The position numbers were made by a program, and so were the translations under genes. Positions 1 to 8,709 of a stretch of 26,328 nucleotides of DNA are shown one piece after another. Position 1 is the stretch's first letter. Each line of letters begins with the position of its first letter. The notes under the pieces were generated by a model. The model did no database searches and was not told where the DNA came from. It worked only from the letters and a program-made list of their open reading frames with translations. The stretch covers positions 1 to 26,328 of the IMG/VR virus record IMGVR_UViG_3300026278_000003; one strand, given 5' to 3'. This stretch comes from a virus.

Positions 1-196
1 GCTGTCGCCGATAGTTGTCCAACAAGGGCCGGCTCTCTCGCTTAACCAATCAGGGCGAGCGCGTGGTCGAAGGCGCGGGTGGCGGAGAGGGTGGGATTCT
101 GTTTTCACGTTCAACTGCGTTGTCAAAATACCACTTCTCAGGTTCAACGGACTAGTAGAACCTTGTGCATGACAACAATTTTGACAACACGGCTGT
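1..196. other. Non-coding left edge
   Basis: No convincing gene is seen on either strand. The right half (about 95-196) is less G+C-rich than the phage genes and holds the nested inverted repeat. The region follows the stop codon of the last minus-strand gene. It may be the end of the phage late operon or approach a prophage boundary, but no attachment-site partner or host gene is visible in the window to test that. Confidence 0.5.
119..188. repeat. Nested inverted repeat at the end of the late operon
   Basis: A perfect 11-base inverted repeat, GTTGTCAAAAT (119-129) and ATTTTGACAAC (178-188), is centred on 153.5. The palindrome ACTAGT (151-156) has exactly the same centre. Between them GGTTC (141-145) and GAACC (158-162) form an inner imperfect pair. 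Further copies of the same short words surround it: TGACAAC at 170-176 and 182-188, GTTGTCC at 14-20, GTTCAAC at 109-115 and 142-148. No open reading frame of useful length lies here. The pattern resembles a recombinase or regulator binding region with arm-type repeats, but no integrase gene is in view and there is no T-tract of an intrinsic terminator. The function is unknown. Confidence 0.6.
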
Positions 197-460
197 CTAT
201 GGCGTATAGACGATATCCGGCCCGCTAGGCGCGCTGTACCCAGCCAGAAACCAGAATCTCCCAACGTCTCCCGGTCCGGCCCCGTGGCCGACCCCCAGAA
301 CGCGGCATTCCGTCCAACCGCGCACCCACAGCGACTGCAGGTCCGTGACCGGCTCCGCCGCCCGCACGACCGACACGACCGGCCGCACCGACCCTAGCCG
401 CTCACGATGCAGCATCTCCCGGATCCAGCGCGCGGCCGTCTCCTCCTCATGCGTCCTCAT
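197..460 (-). CDS. Small hypothetical protein, last gene of the late operon
   Basis: An 87-residue protein starting MRTHEEE. The start is fixed by an ATGA overlap with the stop codon of the upstream tail hub gene, which also argues for translational coupling. The frame stays open much further upstream inside the hub gene, but that part is arginine/glycine-rich and is a shadow frame. The N-terminal part (1-45) is charged and probably helical; the rest has several Trp and Gly residues (a GRFWFLAGY stretch near the C-terminus) and no signal peptide or membrane segment. I do not recognise a family. Its position after the tail hub suggests a tail-tip or minor virion protein, but that is inference only. 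Confidence 0.65.
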   Translation of the reverse strand: MRTHEEETAARWIREMLHRERLGSVRPVVSVVRAAEPVTDLQSLWVRGWTECRVLGVGHGAGPGDVGRFWFLAGYSAPSGPDIVYTP

Positions 461-2907
461 GGTTCTGGCAGTACCTCCGTGAACATCGGGTAACCCGTCT
501 GGGAATAGCCCCCTAACAGACGCAGCGTGAAGTTCGCGCTGTGGAACGCCCGCCCGGCAGTGTTGCGCCCGACCGCGGCCGGATCCGAATCCGAGTCGAT
601 CTCCGCCTGAACGTCCTCGATCATCCATTTGCCCAGGCTGACAGGATCACCCGCAGAAATCGACAGCGACGGCACGGAAACCGGCGCGCGGCACGCGATC
701 CACGCCACAGCCCCCGGCACCGTCCAGCCGGCATGGAACTCCGCCTCGAACGACGCCGTCCTCGTGCGGTCGTATTCCCGGTCCCACATGCGGCGCGCGG
801 CCCGCGCGCAGCTGGCCAGAGACGACGCGAACGGCACCGTGTAGGGTGGGCTAATTTTCGGAATCAAACGTCCGTCGAACCCGGCGAACGAGCTGTCGGT
901 CAGTGCCCTCGGATGCGGCGACACCGTCGCCGAGAACGCGCCCTGCGTGGATCCGTCCGACGACGCCCCGTACACGGTCAACGAGTTGAACGGCATGCGG
1001 CGAATGTGGAACTCCGGGTCGCTCAAAACGTAAAACCGGCCGGCCGCCCAGCGGTCGGCGTCGGCCGCCGCTGGAAACAGAGACGAGTCCAGAACGAAAC
1101 ACACAGTCGGGTTGCCGGCCGCGGCGAACCCGCAGGACCACACGGCCCCCGTCCAGCGCACCGTCAGATCGCCGCCCTGCTGCACGCCGAACTGGTCGAT
1201 CAGCGACCGGATGCAATCGCCGACCGTGCAATCGCCGCCCGGCGTCTGCCAGATGTTGCCGTCGCTCCAGCCGTCGATCGTGATGGAATACAACCCGGAA
1301 TCGATCGCCATTTCCGCCGCCGAAAACCCGGCGCGCGCCAACAGATGCTCGAGCATCGCCCCAACCGTCCGCCGCGAGAACGACAGCGTGTGCGCGGCCG
1401 GAGTCTCGTCCAGGCGCCGCCACATGTCGTAGGCCACGATCTCGTCGTCGATCCACGCTCTGTTGTCGAGCCCTCCGGACTCCGAAATCCGCGTGAACCC
1501 GCGTATAACGGGCGAGTGCCGGTCGACGTACCCGTCGAACACAGGAACGCCGTTCTGCAGAATGCGCAACGTCGCATCCACAGCGAACAGCCGCTCGAAC
1601 TCGTTCGTCCTGTCCAGGCGCACCCGCGCCTCGTTGGCGCCCGGATGCCTTGACATCCGCACGTAAATCGATCTCCACGACGCGCTGGCGTCGATTGCCG
1701 TCATGTTCGGCACGCCGACAACCGCAGGGATGTCGATTTCAATCCCCCACAGCTCGGGCGTGTACACCCCGCTCGAGTCGGGCGTCAGAGATACCATAGG
1801 GACCAGCCGGGTGTCTGTGGCAGGATTCCACACCGTCCCAGAGTCGTTTGTAAACGATCCGACGCCTCCCGTTCCTCGCCATGTGTAGCCGATCGGCACG
1901 ACGGCCGACGACGGCACGGTTTTCGGGCCGTCCAGCTGCTCCGGACAAAACGCGAACTGGGCAGCCGCATAGCGGTTCCGGACAATCGCGAACCCGACCT
2001 GCATCGCCTGGTTCGGCGCGGCGATGTACAGCGGCGCCGATCCGCACTTGACGGCCTCTCCGCCGGATCCAGTGTCGATTTGGCATTGCAGGTCGCCCAG
2101 CCGCAGCAAAATGCAATTTTCCCTGCCCGGCCGCAGGCCGAAAATCCGATGCAGAGGACGCCCGTCGGCAACGGTTCCGCTCCCGCGCGCCACAACCGCC
2201 AAATACTGCGGTCCGAACGGGATCACCGTGAACGACACCGGGGCAGACAAATCGAATCCGGCGCCCCAGCCGAACAACAGCTTTTCGTGCCACTCGTTGT
2301 TCACGTAGGAGTAGAACGCCCCGTTCCCCTGCTGCCCGAACGCCAGCAGGTGCCGCCCGCCGAAAAACAACGTCAGCAGCCCGTCCACGCGCTCGTCGGC
2401 CGTCCCGAACGGCTGAATCGACACCGTGAACGACTCGTCGGCGGCCAGCGCGTCGTAGGTGCGCGCGATCCAGCACATGTCTCCGGGTAGCCGTCCGGCC
2501 AAATGCGACGGCACGGAAATCGAACCCAGCGCGCTGCCGTCCGACGGCAGCTGCGTCCAATGCCGCCGCGCGCCGCCCGGCAGAACAGACCCTATCTCCT
2601 CGAGCGTGCCGGCGACGTGCTGCAACCCCGTCAGCGGCACCCAGCGCGGAGCGTGGACGGCGTTCGTGTAGAGATCGGGCGCTAGCCCCGTGGGGCGCAA
2701 CAGAATCGCCCCCGTCTCCGCCTCGCGCCAAACCCCGGTCGGCTCGTTGCACGGCTGGTACCGGTTCGTCCACGTGTTCGACACCGAATCCCAGTGCGGC
2801 TGCAGAGACGCGAACTGCAACGCCGCCCCGCGCCGGGATATCGCATAGCCCGTCCGCTGCAGCTCCGTCCGAGGATGGTTCCGCAAAACCTGCACCGAGA
2901 ACGCCAA
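457..2907 (-). CDS. Tail hub / tail tip structural protein
   Basis: An 816-residue protein directly after the tape measure gene, where siphophages encode distal tail and hub proteins. The start is a TTG that immediately follows the tape measure TAG, with a good Shine-Dalgarno run (AAGGGGG) about seven bases upstream. The N-terminal half is beta-rich and Gly/Trp-rich. From about residue 435 there is a segment (ATLRILQNGVPVFDGYVDR and onward) of the type seen in gp27/gpD-like baseplate hub domains, followed by the long beta-sandwich-like C-terminal half. It is expected to form the ring at the tail tip that joins tube and adhesion proteins. The hub assignment rests on position and this short resemblance. 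It could instead be a fused Dit-Tal type protein. Confidence 0.7.
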   Translation of the reverse strand: MAFSVQVLRNHPRTELQRTGYAISRRGAALQFASLQPHWDSVSNTWTNRYQPCNEPTGVWREAETGAILLRPTGLAPDLYTNAVHAPRWVPLTGLQHVAGTLEEIGSVLPGGARRHWTQLPSDGSALGSISVPSHLAGRLPGDMCWIARTYDALAADESFTVSIQPFGTADERVDGLLTLFFGGRHLLAFGQQGNGAFYSYVNNEWHEKLLFGWGAGFDLSAPVSFTVIPFGPQYLAVVARGSGTVADGRPLHRIFGLRPGRENCILLRLGDLQCQIDTGSGGEAVKCGSAPLYIAAPNQAMQVGFAIVRNRYAAAQFAFCPEQLDGPKTVPSSAVVPIGYTWRGTGGVGSFTNDSGTVWNPATDTRLVPMVSLTPDSSGVYTPELWGIEIDIPAVVGVPNMTAIDASASWRSIYVRMSRHPGANEARVRLDRTNEFERLFAVDATLRILQNGVPVFDGYVDRHSPVIRGFTRISESGGLDNRAWIDDEIVAYDMWRRLDETPAAHTLSFSRRTVGAMLEHLLARAGFSAAEMAIDSGLYSITIDGWSDGNIWQTPGGDCTVGDCIRSLIDQFGVQQGGDLTVRWTGAVWSCGFAAAGNPTVCFVLDSSLFPAAADADRWAAGRFYVLSDPEFHIRRMPFNSLTVYGASSDGSTQGAFSATVSPHPRALTDSSFAGFDGRLIPKISPPYTVPFASSLASCARAARRMWDREYDRTRTASFEAEFHAGWTVPGAVAWIACRAPVSVPSLSISAGDPVSLGKWMIEDVQAEIDSDSDPAAVGRNTAGRAFHSANFTLRLLGGYSQTGYPMFTEVLPEP

Positions 2908-4206
2908 CTAAAACCCCCTTGCCGCCGACGCCACCACGTTTGCCGACATGTTTTGCAGGTCGCTCCGTTTGTGCGCTTTCCGGCCGCCCTGCATGCGCGA
3001 TACCACCCCGGCTACCTTGTCCGCATCCGATTCGCTGTAGCCCATCGCGATGGCGTTCTCCCGCGACGCGGCGGCGTTCGCGATCCGCTCCCGCTCGCGA
3101 ATCGCGTACGATTCCGGACTGAAGATGTTGTTGCGCGCCCACCAGTCGCCCGCGTTGTCGTACCCCGTGCTCTGCGCCTGTTTGTCCAGCCAGTCCGAAA
3201 CCGCGGATCCGATCTGCCAGCCGATTACCGCGGCGTCTAGTCCAAGCGCGAATTTCGTGAGCGCCATCGCCGCCGATCCGCTCGATGCGGCCAATCCTCT
3301 GCCCGCCGCTTCGGCCGCCAGGGCGCCCGCGCCCATCTGCGACAATTGCAGCGTGGCAGCCTGCACAGCCAGCCCGAACGCCGCCAGATGGGCCGCGGAC
3401 GACATGGCGCCCGCAGCCACCAGCCGCAAACCGGCGGCGCCGTCCGAATTGAACTTCGTGAACCAGTCCAGCATGCGGTTCGCCGCATCGACGAGCGGGA
3501 TCAGCGCCTCGGCGAGCCGCTGCCCAGTCGGAGCCAAGGCGTTGTAAAACCTCTCCAAGGCGTTCGCCAGAGACGTGGTCGGCAACGGCGGTGGAGCCGG
3601 ACGGCTCTCCGCCTCGGCCATGAACGCCTCCAGAAACGCGCGGGAATCCATGCCCGCTGCGTCCCGGATCGTCGATAACCCCAGCCGCCGCGCGGTTCCG
3701 GCCATCGGCATGCCGACCTGCATCAGCTGCTTGAGGTCCTCCCACTGCACCGTCGGCAGCGCGCCGATCTGCGCCAGCTGAAACGCCGCGCGCTCGCGGT
3801 CCGCCCCCGTCAAACCGGCTCCCATCCGGTCGAGTGCCCGCATCATCCGGATCACCGACTGCTCGCCGCCTTGCACCATGCCCACCCAGTTCTGGGCGAA
3901 CTGGCGCAGCATCGCGCCGGACGATTGCGCCTCCTCGGCGACGCGCTTGATCTGCTCCGCGAGTTGCGCGCCGGCCCGGTCCCCGACGGTCGCCATCAGC
4001 ACGCGCCGCAGCCGCTCGATCGATTCGTACGACGTGACGGCGGCGGCGGCGAACCCCGCCGTAGCCCCGCCGACCGCGAAAAACGCCTTGCGGTTCAATT
4101 CGATCGACTGCTGCAGCGACATCGCCTGCTGGCTGACGCGGTTCATCGCCGAGATCGCCTGCTCGGCCCCGCGCACGGCCATCTGGATCACTACCGCGTT
4201 AGCCAT
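2908..4206 (-). CDS. Tail tape measure protein (short)
   Basis: A 432-residue protein, Ala- and Met-rich and largely helical, with two hydrophobic segments (about 41-60 and 313-335), typical of tape measure proteins. These fill the tail tube, set its length and help DNA enter the cell. It starts with ATG, with GAGGGG five bases upstream, and overlaps by eight bases the stop of the frameshifted chaperone, the standard G-GT-H gene order. The protein is short for the family: at the usual 0.15 nm per residue a tail near 65 nm would be predicted. No lytic transglycosylase or peptidase domain is seen. The C-terminal part (from about 360) is charged and may be removed or exposed. Confidence 0.8.
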   Translation of the reverse strand: MANAVVIQMAVRGAEQAISAMNRVSQQAMSLQQSIELNRKAFFAVGGATAGFAAAAVTSYESIERLRRVLMATVGDRAGAQLAEQIKRVAEEAQSSGAMLRQFAQNWVGMVQGGEQSVIRMMRALDRMGAGLTGADRERAAFQLAQIGALPTVQWEDLKQLMQVGMPMAGTARRLGLSTIRDAAGMDSRAFLEAFMAEAESRPAPPPLPTTSLANALERFYNALAPTGQRLAEALIPLVDAANRMLDWFTKFNSDGAAGLRLVAAGAMSSAAHLAAFGLAVQAATLQLSQMGAGALAAEAAGRGLAASSGSAAMALTKFALGLDAAVIGWQIGSAVSDWLDKQAQSTGYDNAGDWWARNNIFSPESYAIRERERIANAAASRENAIAMGYSESDADKVAGVVSRMQGGRKAHKRSDLQNMSANVVASAARGF

Positions 4207-4782
4207 GTTTGCCCCTCGCCGCCTCCGCCCGCAAACCCTCGCAGATCATCTCGATGCCGGCGGCGCAGAACACCTCGTCCCACGTCCAACCCTCGCGCAG
4301 CAGCACCGTCGGCAGCCTCCCGGTGGCTCTCAAACAGTGCCAGCAGAGCTCGAGCCATCCGGGCCGCTCTCGGATAAAGGGTCCGCCGCCACCGCCGCGG
4401 CGGGCGCCGGAATCTCGGGATCTGCCAGCCCGACCGCCATCAGCGACGCGCCCACCAGCGCCAGAAACAGCACGCCGTGGTTCACCGCCAGCTGCGCCAC
4501 GTCCGTCTCGTCCAGCTGGGGCTGCCCCTCCTCGGTCTGCAGGCACCGGTGGACGAGGAGGATCTGCCCGACCGTTTTCAGGTCGAACTCCGCCTCGTCC
4601 TGCAAAAACGCCTTGTAATGATGAGCCCGCAGCTGTTTCTCCGGGTCGGGCAGATACACCGTCGAGCCGATCAGCCTCGCGTCCGGCCGCCCGCGCACCG
4701 TGTAGACCTCGCCCTGATACTCAACTGGAATCTCCCGCCACGTCGGAGGGTTGCTGAGCAATCGTTCGAACTTGTTCGCCAT
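4199..4782 (-). CDS. Tail assembly chaperone, -1 frameshift product (gpGT-like)
   Basis: The predicted fusion reads residues 1-136 in the frame starting at 4782, slips back one base at 4375-4381, and continues for 58 residues in the -1 frame (IRERPGWLELCWHC at the junction, GLRAEAARGKHG at the end), giving about 194 residues and ending at TAA 4201-4199. The extension has no plausible start of its own: the upstream part of its frame is arginine/glycine-rich shadow. The extension keeps ordinary protein composition (Trp, Leu, Glu, Cys) right up to the stop, which overlaps the tape measure start by eight bases. The role by analogy with lambda gpGT is to bind the tape measure through the T domain while the G domain recruits tube protein. 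Confidence 0.8.
4330..4782 (-). CDS. Tail assembly chaperone, short form (gpG-like)
   Basis: A 150-residue protein from the ATG at 4782, with AGGGGG upstream at good spacing. The N-terminal two-thirds (LPDPEKQLRAHHYKAFLQDE and following) is the folded part; the tail from about 120 is Ala/Pro/Ser-rich and low complexity. It sits between the tail tube candidate and the tape measure, the fixed place for tail assembly chaperones of long-tailed phages, which coat the tape measure until the tube polymerises. A heptanucleotide shift site near its end lets a share of ribosomes continue in the -1 frame to give the longer product. The family name is inferred from gene order and the frameshift, not from strong sequence recognition. 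Confidence 0.82.
   Translation of the reverse strand: MANKFERLLSNPPTWREIPVEYQGEVYTVRGRPDARLIGSTVYLPDPEKQLRAHHYKAFLQDEAEFDLKTVGQILLVHRCLQTEEGQPQLDETDVAQLAVNHGVLFLALVGASLMAVGLADPEIPAPAAAVAADPLSESGPDGSSSAGTV
4375..4381 (-). promoter_or_regulatory. Programmed -1 ribosomal frameshift site CCCTTTA
   Basis: Read on the minus strand the zero-frame codons are gac-cct-tta-tcc. The heptamer C-CCT-TTA fits the X-XXY-YYZ slippery rule exactly; after the slip the P- and A-site tRNAs would pair with CCC and TTT. The new frame is open for 58 codons into the start of the tape measure gene. A possible weak stem (AGAGC with GCTCT) lies just downstream. I see no strong pseudoknot. Confidence 0.8.
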
Positions 4783-4798
4783 GCCTGTCCCCCTACTC

Positions 4799-5254
4799 CT
4801 ACGGCACCGCCGCCGTCACGGTGAGGTCGCTGCCGTACGGCACCAGACGAAACGAGAGCGTGCTGGGCGAGTCGTGGATGAACTCGAAGTCCTCCACCAA
4901 GCCGTACCCCTGCACGCCTCCCGCCGCCGCTGTTGCGACGAACTTCACCACCACCCCTCCGATGCCGATCAGCTCAGATAACGGCTGAGATTTCGTCCCT
5001 GTCGTACCGATCGGCTTCTCGAGTTTCGTCTCTACGCTGATTTCCCAACTCAACTTCTTCGTTCGCTGCAACTCGAACGCGTCCTGCGCAGCGGAGTGGT
5101 CTTCCGTCCGGCGGTACATTCGCACGCGGCACCGATCCACCTTGAACGTCACCGCCGATCCGGTCACCGTCCGGACGGCGTTGCCGTCGTCGCCTGAGTT
5201 GGTCTGCTGGATCGAGAACGTCGCCCCGTCCAAAACGAGATTCTGTGCAACCAT
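4799..5254 (-). CDS. Major tail tube protein candidate
   Basis: A 151-residue protein from the ATG at 5254. A GTG at 5266 in the same frame would add four residues, and neither start has a clear Shine-Dalgarno site, so the exact start is open. The sequence is beta-rich with alternating hydrophobic residues (VTFKVDRCRVRMYRR, LSWEISVETKLEKPIG) and ends with a strand-rich segment, consistent with a tail tube fold. It lies directly upstream of the chaperone pair, where the major tail protein gene normally is. Expected role: hexameric rings stacked into the tail tube. The call comes mainly from gene order and size. Confidence 0.65.
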   Translation of the reverse strand: MVAQNLVLDGATFSIQQTNSGDDGNAVRTVTGSAVTFKVDRCRVRMYRRTEDHSAAQDAFELQRTKKLSWEISVETKLEKPIGTTGTKSQPLSELIGIGGVVVKFVATAAAGGVQGYGLVEDFEFIHDSPSTLSFRLVPYGSDLTVTAAVP

Positions 5255-5284
5255 GACGGATAACACGCGTGGGCGCCGGCTGCG

Positions 5285-8200
5285 TCAACCCGTCGACCAC
5301 GTCTTGCCGAAATCTCCTGACACCCGGCGCTCCACTGTCCCACCGTTGTCGAACACGAAATTCAACCTCCCGCGGGCCTCCGCCGCAACCTCCAAGCCTG
5401 CGCGCCCCTCGGGCGCCGTCACGATCGGCCCCACGTACGAGAACGTCGCCCCCCTGTCGGCAGACTTGTACAAACGGTGCGCCCCGTCTCGCCACAACGA
5501 CACGTAGATCAACCCGCTGCGTGCGCACACCGCAACCGCTGGGTTCGTCCCTGTACCTATCGCCACCGCCGTGCTCCAACTGTGCCCATAACTCGTCGAC
5601 CTCCGCGCATAAACCGTCGAATCCGCCTCATAACCGACTAGGACCTCCCCGTCCGAACCGCAGCAGCACTGGGCCCGCTGGCCCGTCGCAACGCTGAACA
5701 CAGCGACGCCCCCGGCCCTATCCCACCGTGCCAGCTCCACCTGTCCGTCGTGCGACCACGCCGCATACACATGCCCCGTCCGCTCGCACCGGCACGCGTG
5801 AACCTCGCCCGCCGCCAAAGCCGAATGCGGCGAAAACACCCAGCCCCACCAAGGCCGCACCGACGCGATCGACGCGCCCCGCAGCCGCACCTTGAACCCC
5901 GCCTCCGAGTTATCCACCGCGTGCCGGTGGAACCGCACCGTCCATCCCGCCAGCGCGCGCGAGCCGTCGAGCCAATCCGTCCCTGCGTCCGTTCGCAGCT
6001 CGGCCGCGTCCTGCGTCGGCCAGACGAGCCACCTAGGCTCGCACGCTGCATCGATTTGTCGCTGCACCCACGCCCCCGCCTCGTCCTGCAACGGAAACTG
6101 GCAGAGCGCCGGAACCTCGCGCAGCTCGTTGACCAGCGCGAGGTCCGGGCAGGGCCTGCCCGAAACGCGCCGCAGCCAGGCGCGCGTCTGCAACCTCGCG
6201 TCCGCCCGCGTCTGCCCTTCGATCGCGTCGAACAGCGCCGCCAGGCGCGCGTCCAAACCGTCCAACCGGTCGGCGCCCTCGAACATTTCGCGCGCCTCGC
6301 ATAGCAAATCCAGAGCCGTCGGCCGGTGCAGCGCGTCGGGAACCGCAACGGGCGTCTGCCGAACCTGCTCCGTCGAGGCGTCCCACCAGTCCCGTCCTCC
6401 GAGCCGAACGCACGGCCCGTCCGGCCACACCGAGGCCCACATGCCCTGCGTCTCGACAAACACGCTCGGCGCGCTGCCGGACCGATGGAAAACCGGCGTC
6501 TGCAAATCGACGCTCCCCGTCGGGTTCGCCGGCACAATCTCGAACCGCAGAACGGCGTGCTGGCGGCCCGTCCCCAGTGCGAACCCCGCGCTCCGCTCCG
6601 GATCCGCCATATAGGCCGACGAGACGCCCCCAGGCGCCAAATCGGCCCCCGTGTCCGAAACGATCCCCGCGCCCCCGTCTCTCGCCCACGATCCCGCGTA
6701 TGTCGACGAGGCCGTTTGCGGAACCGCCAGCGGAGAACTAGGCGGCGTCTGGCTGCGGTGCAGCTCGGCCGCCGTCCCGTCCGCACCGACCAGCAACACA
6801 CGCACCTCCGTCACCTGCGCCGCTGGCCAGTCGAGACCGATCTGCACGGCCTGGAACGGATACAACCACCGCTGCCCCGAGAACCGATCCATGTCCAGCT
6901 CGGCGACCCGCAGCCCCTGGTTCGATCCGTCGTAGCCGACGGTCACCGTCGTGCCGGAAAACGAGAGCGAGCATCCCGTCCCCGACCATGCGCCCGAACC
7001 CGCAGCGTCGTGCCTAACCGACGCCGGCGGCTCCGGCCGCAGAACCGCCGGGCGGCAAACCCCCACCCAGTGCGAGCGCGAGCCGGCGACGTACTGCGCC
7101 TCGAAAAACCCGCTCAGAAAGCCATCGACGCACGCGGCCGTCAGAGTTGTGCGCGTGCGCCGGCGCTCCGACTCCGGCAGAGACGGATGGTAGAGCCATT
7201 GCACGCGCAGCGGAACCCAATAATCGTCGCTGGACACTCGAGAGCCGTCCACGGGCCACTCCCACGGTTGCAGATCCCCCGACGCAGGCGCAGGAAACCA
7301 ATAGCCGTAGCTCCAGTGCGGATTCGCCCACGTGTTGATGTAGCAGGCGACCTCGTCCGAATGGTCCAGGTAGTCCAGCACGGGCCCGCGGTCCGTCAGC
7401 ACCGGATACGAACCAGAACGCGCTGTGAAGCACATCGACGGCCACGGCGCGATCGACGAGATCGACGACGACAGCGAATATGGGCATTTGACCGTCTGCG
7501 ACAACACGTCCTCGATCGCATGCGTTAGGCGCCCCCCCGGGTTGTTCGGGTCGGCCTCCCACGCCACCGTCGACAGCATCTCGGACATCGCCGGAAGCCG
7601 CTCGGTGTCTACGGTCTCGTCGCACACCGTCACCGGCGTCATGTACGCCGCACACGCCGTGCCGGTCGATATGCCGCGCGCGACGGCCCTCGGAAAGCCT
7701 CCTCGAACCCACAGCGCGGCGTACTCGTCGTTCTCCAGATCGAACCGGCGCGGCACGCTCGGCAGCAGCGTCACCGAGCAATAGCGGTTCCAGCCGCTGA
7801 ACGTCGATCCGCCGGTCCCTCCCCTGTGGGCCGACACCGAGCCGTCCCATGTCGTGGTCGCCGATGGGATGTCCAACGTCGGAATCGTGCACTGGCAGTC
7901 CTGCGGCGCAGGCGGCGACACCACCGTGCAACTGACGGGGAGCTCAACCCATGGCGCGTCGGCCGCCGGCCGAAACCGCCACCCGCCAGAACCGGCAACG
8001 GAGTGCGGCCCGACGCTTGGATACGTGCCCGTCGAACCCGGCTCGATCGAGCACACGGGCGGCTCGGCAGGCATCAACGACAGGCACTCCGCAGCCAGCG
8101 TCGCCGGAATGCCGAACAGCGGCACGCCGGCCGGCGCGATGTAGCCGCATGTGGTCGGGCTCGAATAAACGCCGGCGCCCGTCGACCACGCCTGCGCGCC

Positions 8201-8566
8201 GTCCAGGTAAAAACGCATCGCCGACCACGAGACGCGCCACAGCGGGGCCGACTCCGGCGGCGTCAAATGGACGGCCAACCCATCGATCTCCAGCAGCGCC
8301 TCGATCTGACCGTTGCCCGCGCCTCCGTACAGCCTGCCCGTGTCGACGCTGAGAGCAGGGATCTCGAGCTGCACGTATCTCGGTTGAACGCCGCGCCGCC
8401 CCGCCGTCAGCCGTATGCCGGTCAGCACCGTCGTTGGAGACGGCGCCCAGCGCGTCTCAATCGTCGCCGTCGCGCCGTCCGACATCATGACAGCGCCGCC
8501 CAGCTGGGCGTCGGCCGACACCCGCAGCTGGTACCGATCGCAACGCCAGATCAGTCCGGCCTGCAA
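5285..8566 (-). CDS. Large virion protein with C-terminal Asp-box (BNR) repeats
   Basis: A 1093-residue protein beginning at TTG 8566, supported by GAGGAGG just upstream. The body is Trp/Gly/Ser-rich and beta-rich, with a helical insert around 790-860. At the C-terminus three Asp-box-like motifs recur every 45-48 residues: STSYGHSW (990-997), SADRGATF (1035-1042) and SGDFGKTW (1083-1090), the S-x-D-x-G-x-T-W signature of sialidase-type beta-propellers. The protein ends three residues after the last one. No sialidase catalytic arginine set can be claimed. A likely role is host-surface recognition or carbohydrate binding in the tail or on the head-tail region. It is unusual that such a gene sits before the tail tube gene rather than after the tail hub. 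Confidence 0.6.
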   Translation of the reverse strand: MQAGLIWRCDRYQLRVSADAQLGGAVMMSDGATATIETRWAPSPTTVLTGIRLTAGRRGVQPRYVQLEIPALSVDTGRLYGGAGNGQIEALLEIDGLAVHLTPPESAPLWRVSWSAMRFYLDGAQAWSTGAGVYSSPTTCGYIAPAGVPLFGIPATLAAECLSLMPAEPPVCSIEPGSTGTYPSVGPHSVAGSGGWRFRPAADAPWVELPVSCTVVSPPAPQDCQCTIPTLDIPSATTTWDGSVSAHRGGTGGSTFSGWNRYCSVTLLPSVPRRFDLENDEYAALWVRGGFPRAVARGISTGTACAAYMTPVTVCDETVDTERLPAMSEMLSTVAWEADPNNPGGRLTHAIEDVLSQTVKCPYSLSSSISSIAPWPSMCFTARSGSYPVLTDRGPVLDYLDHSDEVACYINTWANPHWSYGYWFPAPASGDLQPWEWPVDGSRVSSDDYWVPLRVQWLYHPSLPESERRRTRTTLTAACVDGFLSGFFEAQYVAGSRSHWVGVCRPAVLRPEPPASVRHDAAGSGAWSGTGCSLSFSGTTVTVGYDGSNQGLRVAELDMDRFSGQRWLYPFQAVQIGLDWPAAQVTEVRVLLVGADGTAAELHRSQTPPSSPLAVPQTASSTYAGSWARDGGAGIVSDTGADLAPGGVSSAYMADPERSAGFALGTGRQHAVLRFEIVPANPTGSVDLQTPVFHRSGSAPSVFVETQGMWASVWPDGPCVRLGGRDWWDASTEQVRQTPVAVPDALHRPTALDLLCEAREMFEGADRLDGLDARLAALFDAIEGQTRADARLQTRAWLRRVSGRPCPDLALVNELREVPALCQFPLQDEAGAWVQRQIDAACEPRWLVWPTQDAAELRTDAGTDWLDGSRALAGWTVRFHRHAVDNSEAGFKVRLRGASIASVRPWWGWVFSPHSALAAGEVHACRCERTGHVYAAWSHDGQVELARWDRAGGVAVFSVATGQRAQCCCGSDGEVLVGYEADSTVYARRSTSYGHSWSTAVAIGTGTNPAVAVCARSGLIYVSLWRDGAHRLYKSADRGATFSYVGPIVTAPEGRAGLEVAAEARGRLNFVFDNGGTVERRVSGDFGKTWSTG

Positions 8567-8709
8567 TCGGCCTCCTCGCGCAGCCGCCGCGCCAGCACGT
8601 GCAGTCGCCCAATCAACTCCAAGACGTCCGCATCGGCGCCACGCACGGTCACCACCGCCTCCGACTCCGCCTCGCCTCCGAGGTCCAACTCAGCCTCGTA
8701 CCGTCTCAT
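8551..8709 (-). CDS. Small hypothetical protein (52 residues)
   Basis: The start ATG at 8709 overlaps the stop of the beta-helix-like gene as ATGA, and the last 16 bases overlap the TTG start of the 1093-residue gene. The protein begins MRRYEAELDLGGEAESEAVV and continues as a short strand-rich part followed by an amphipathic helix (ELIGRLHVLARRLREEAD). The tight overlaps on both sides and ordinary protein composition support a real gene; the longer open frame upstream of this ATG is Arg/Gly-rich shadow. No family is recognised. A small structural linker or chaperone for one of the two large neighbours is possible. Confidence 0.65.
   Translation of the reverse strand: MRRYEAELDLGGEAESEAVVTVRGADADVLELIGRLHVLARRLREEADCRPD

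Noticed and set aside
461-628. N-terminal extension of the last minus-strand gene
   Set aside because: The added residues are Arg/Gly/Ala-rich and overlap the hub gene end; the ATGA overlap at 457-460 gives a better start.
541-1653. Long plus-strand open frame opposite the hub gene
   Set aside because: Arg/Pro-rich antisense shadow with no promoter or ribosome site. The hub frame has normal protein composition.
1739-3745. Very long open frame (668 codons) on the minus strand across the tape measure and hub genes
   Set aside because: It is Arg/Gly/Ala-rich, fully overlaps two well-supported genes in another frame, and has no ribosome site. It is a shadow of G+C-rich coding.
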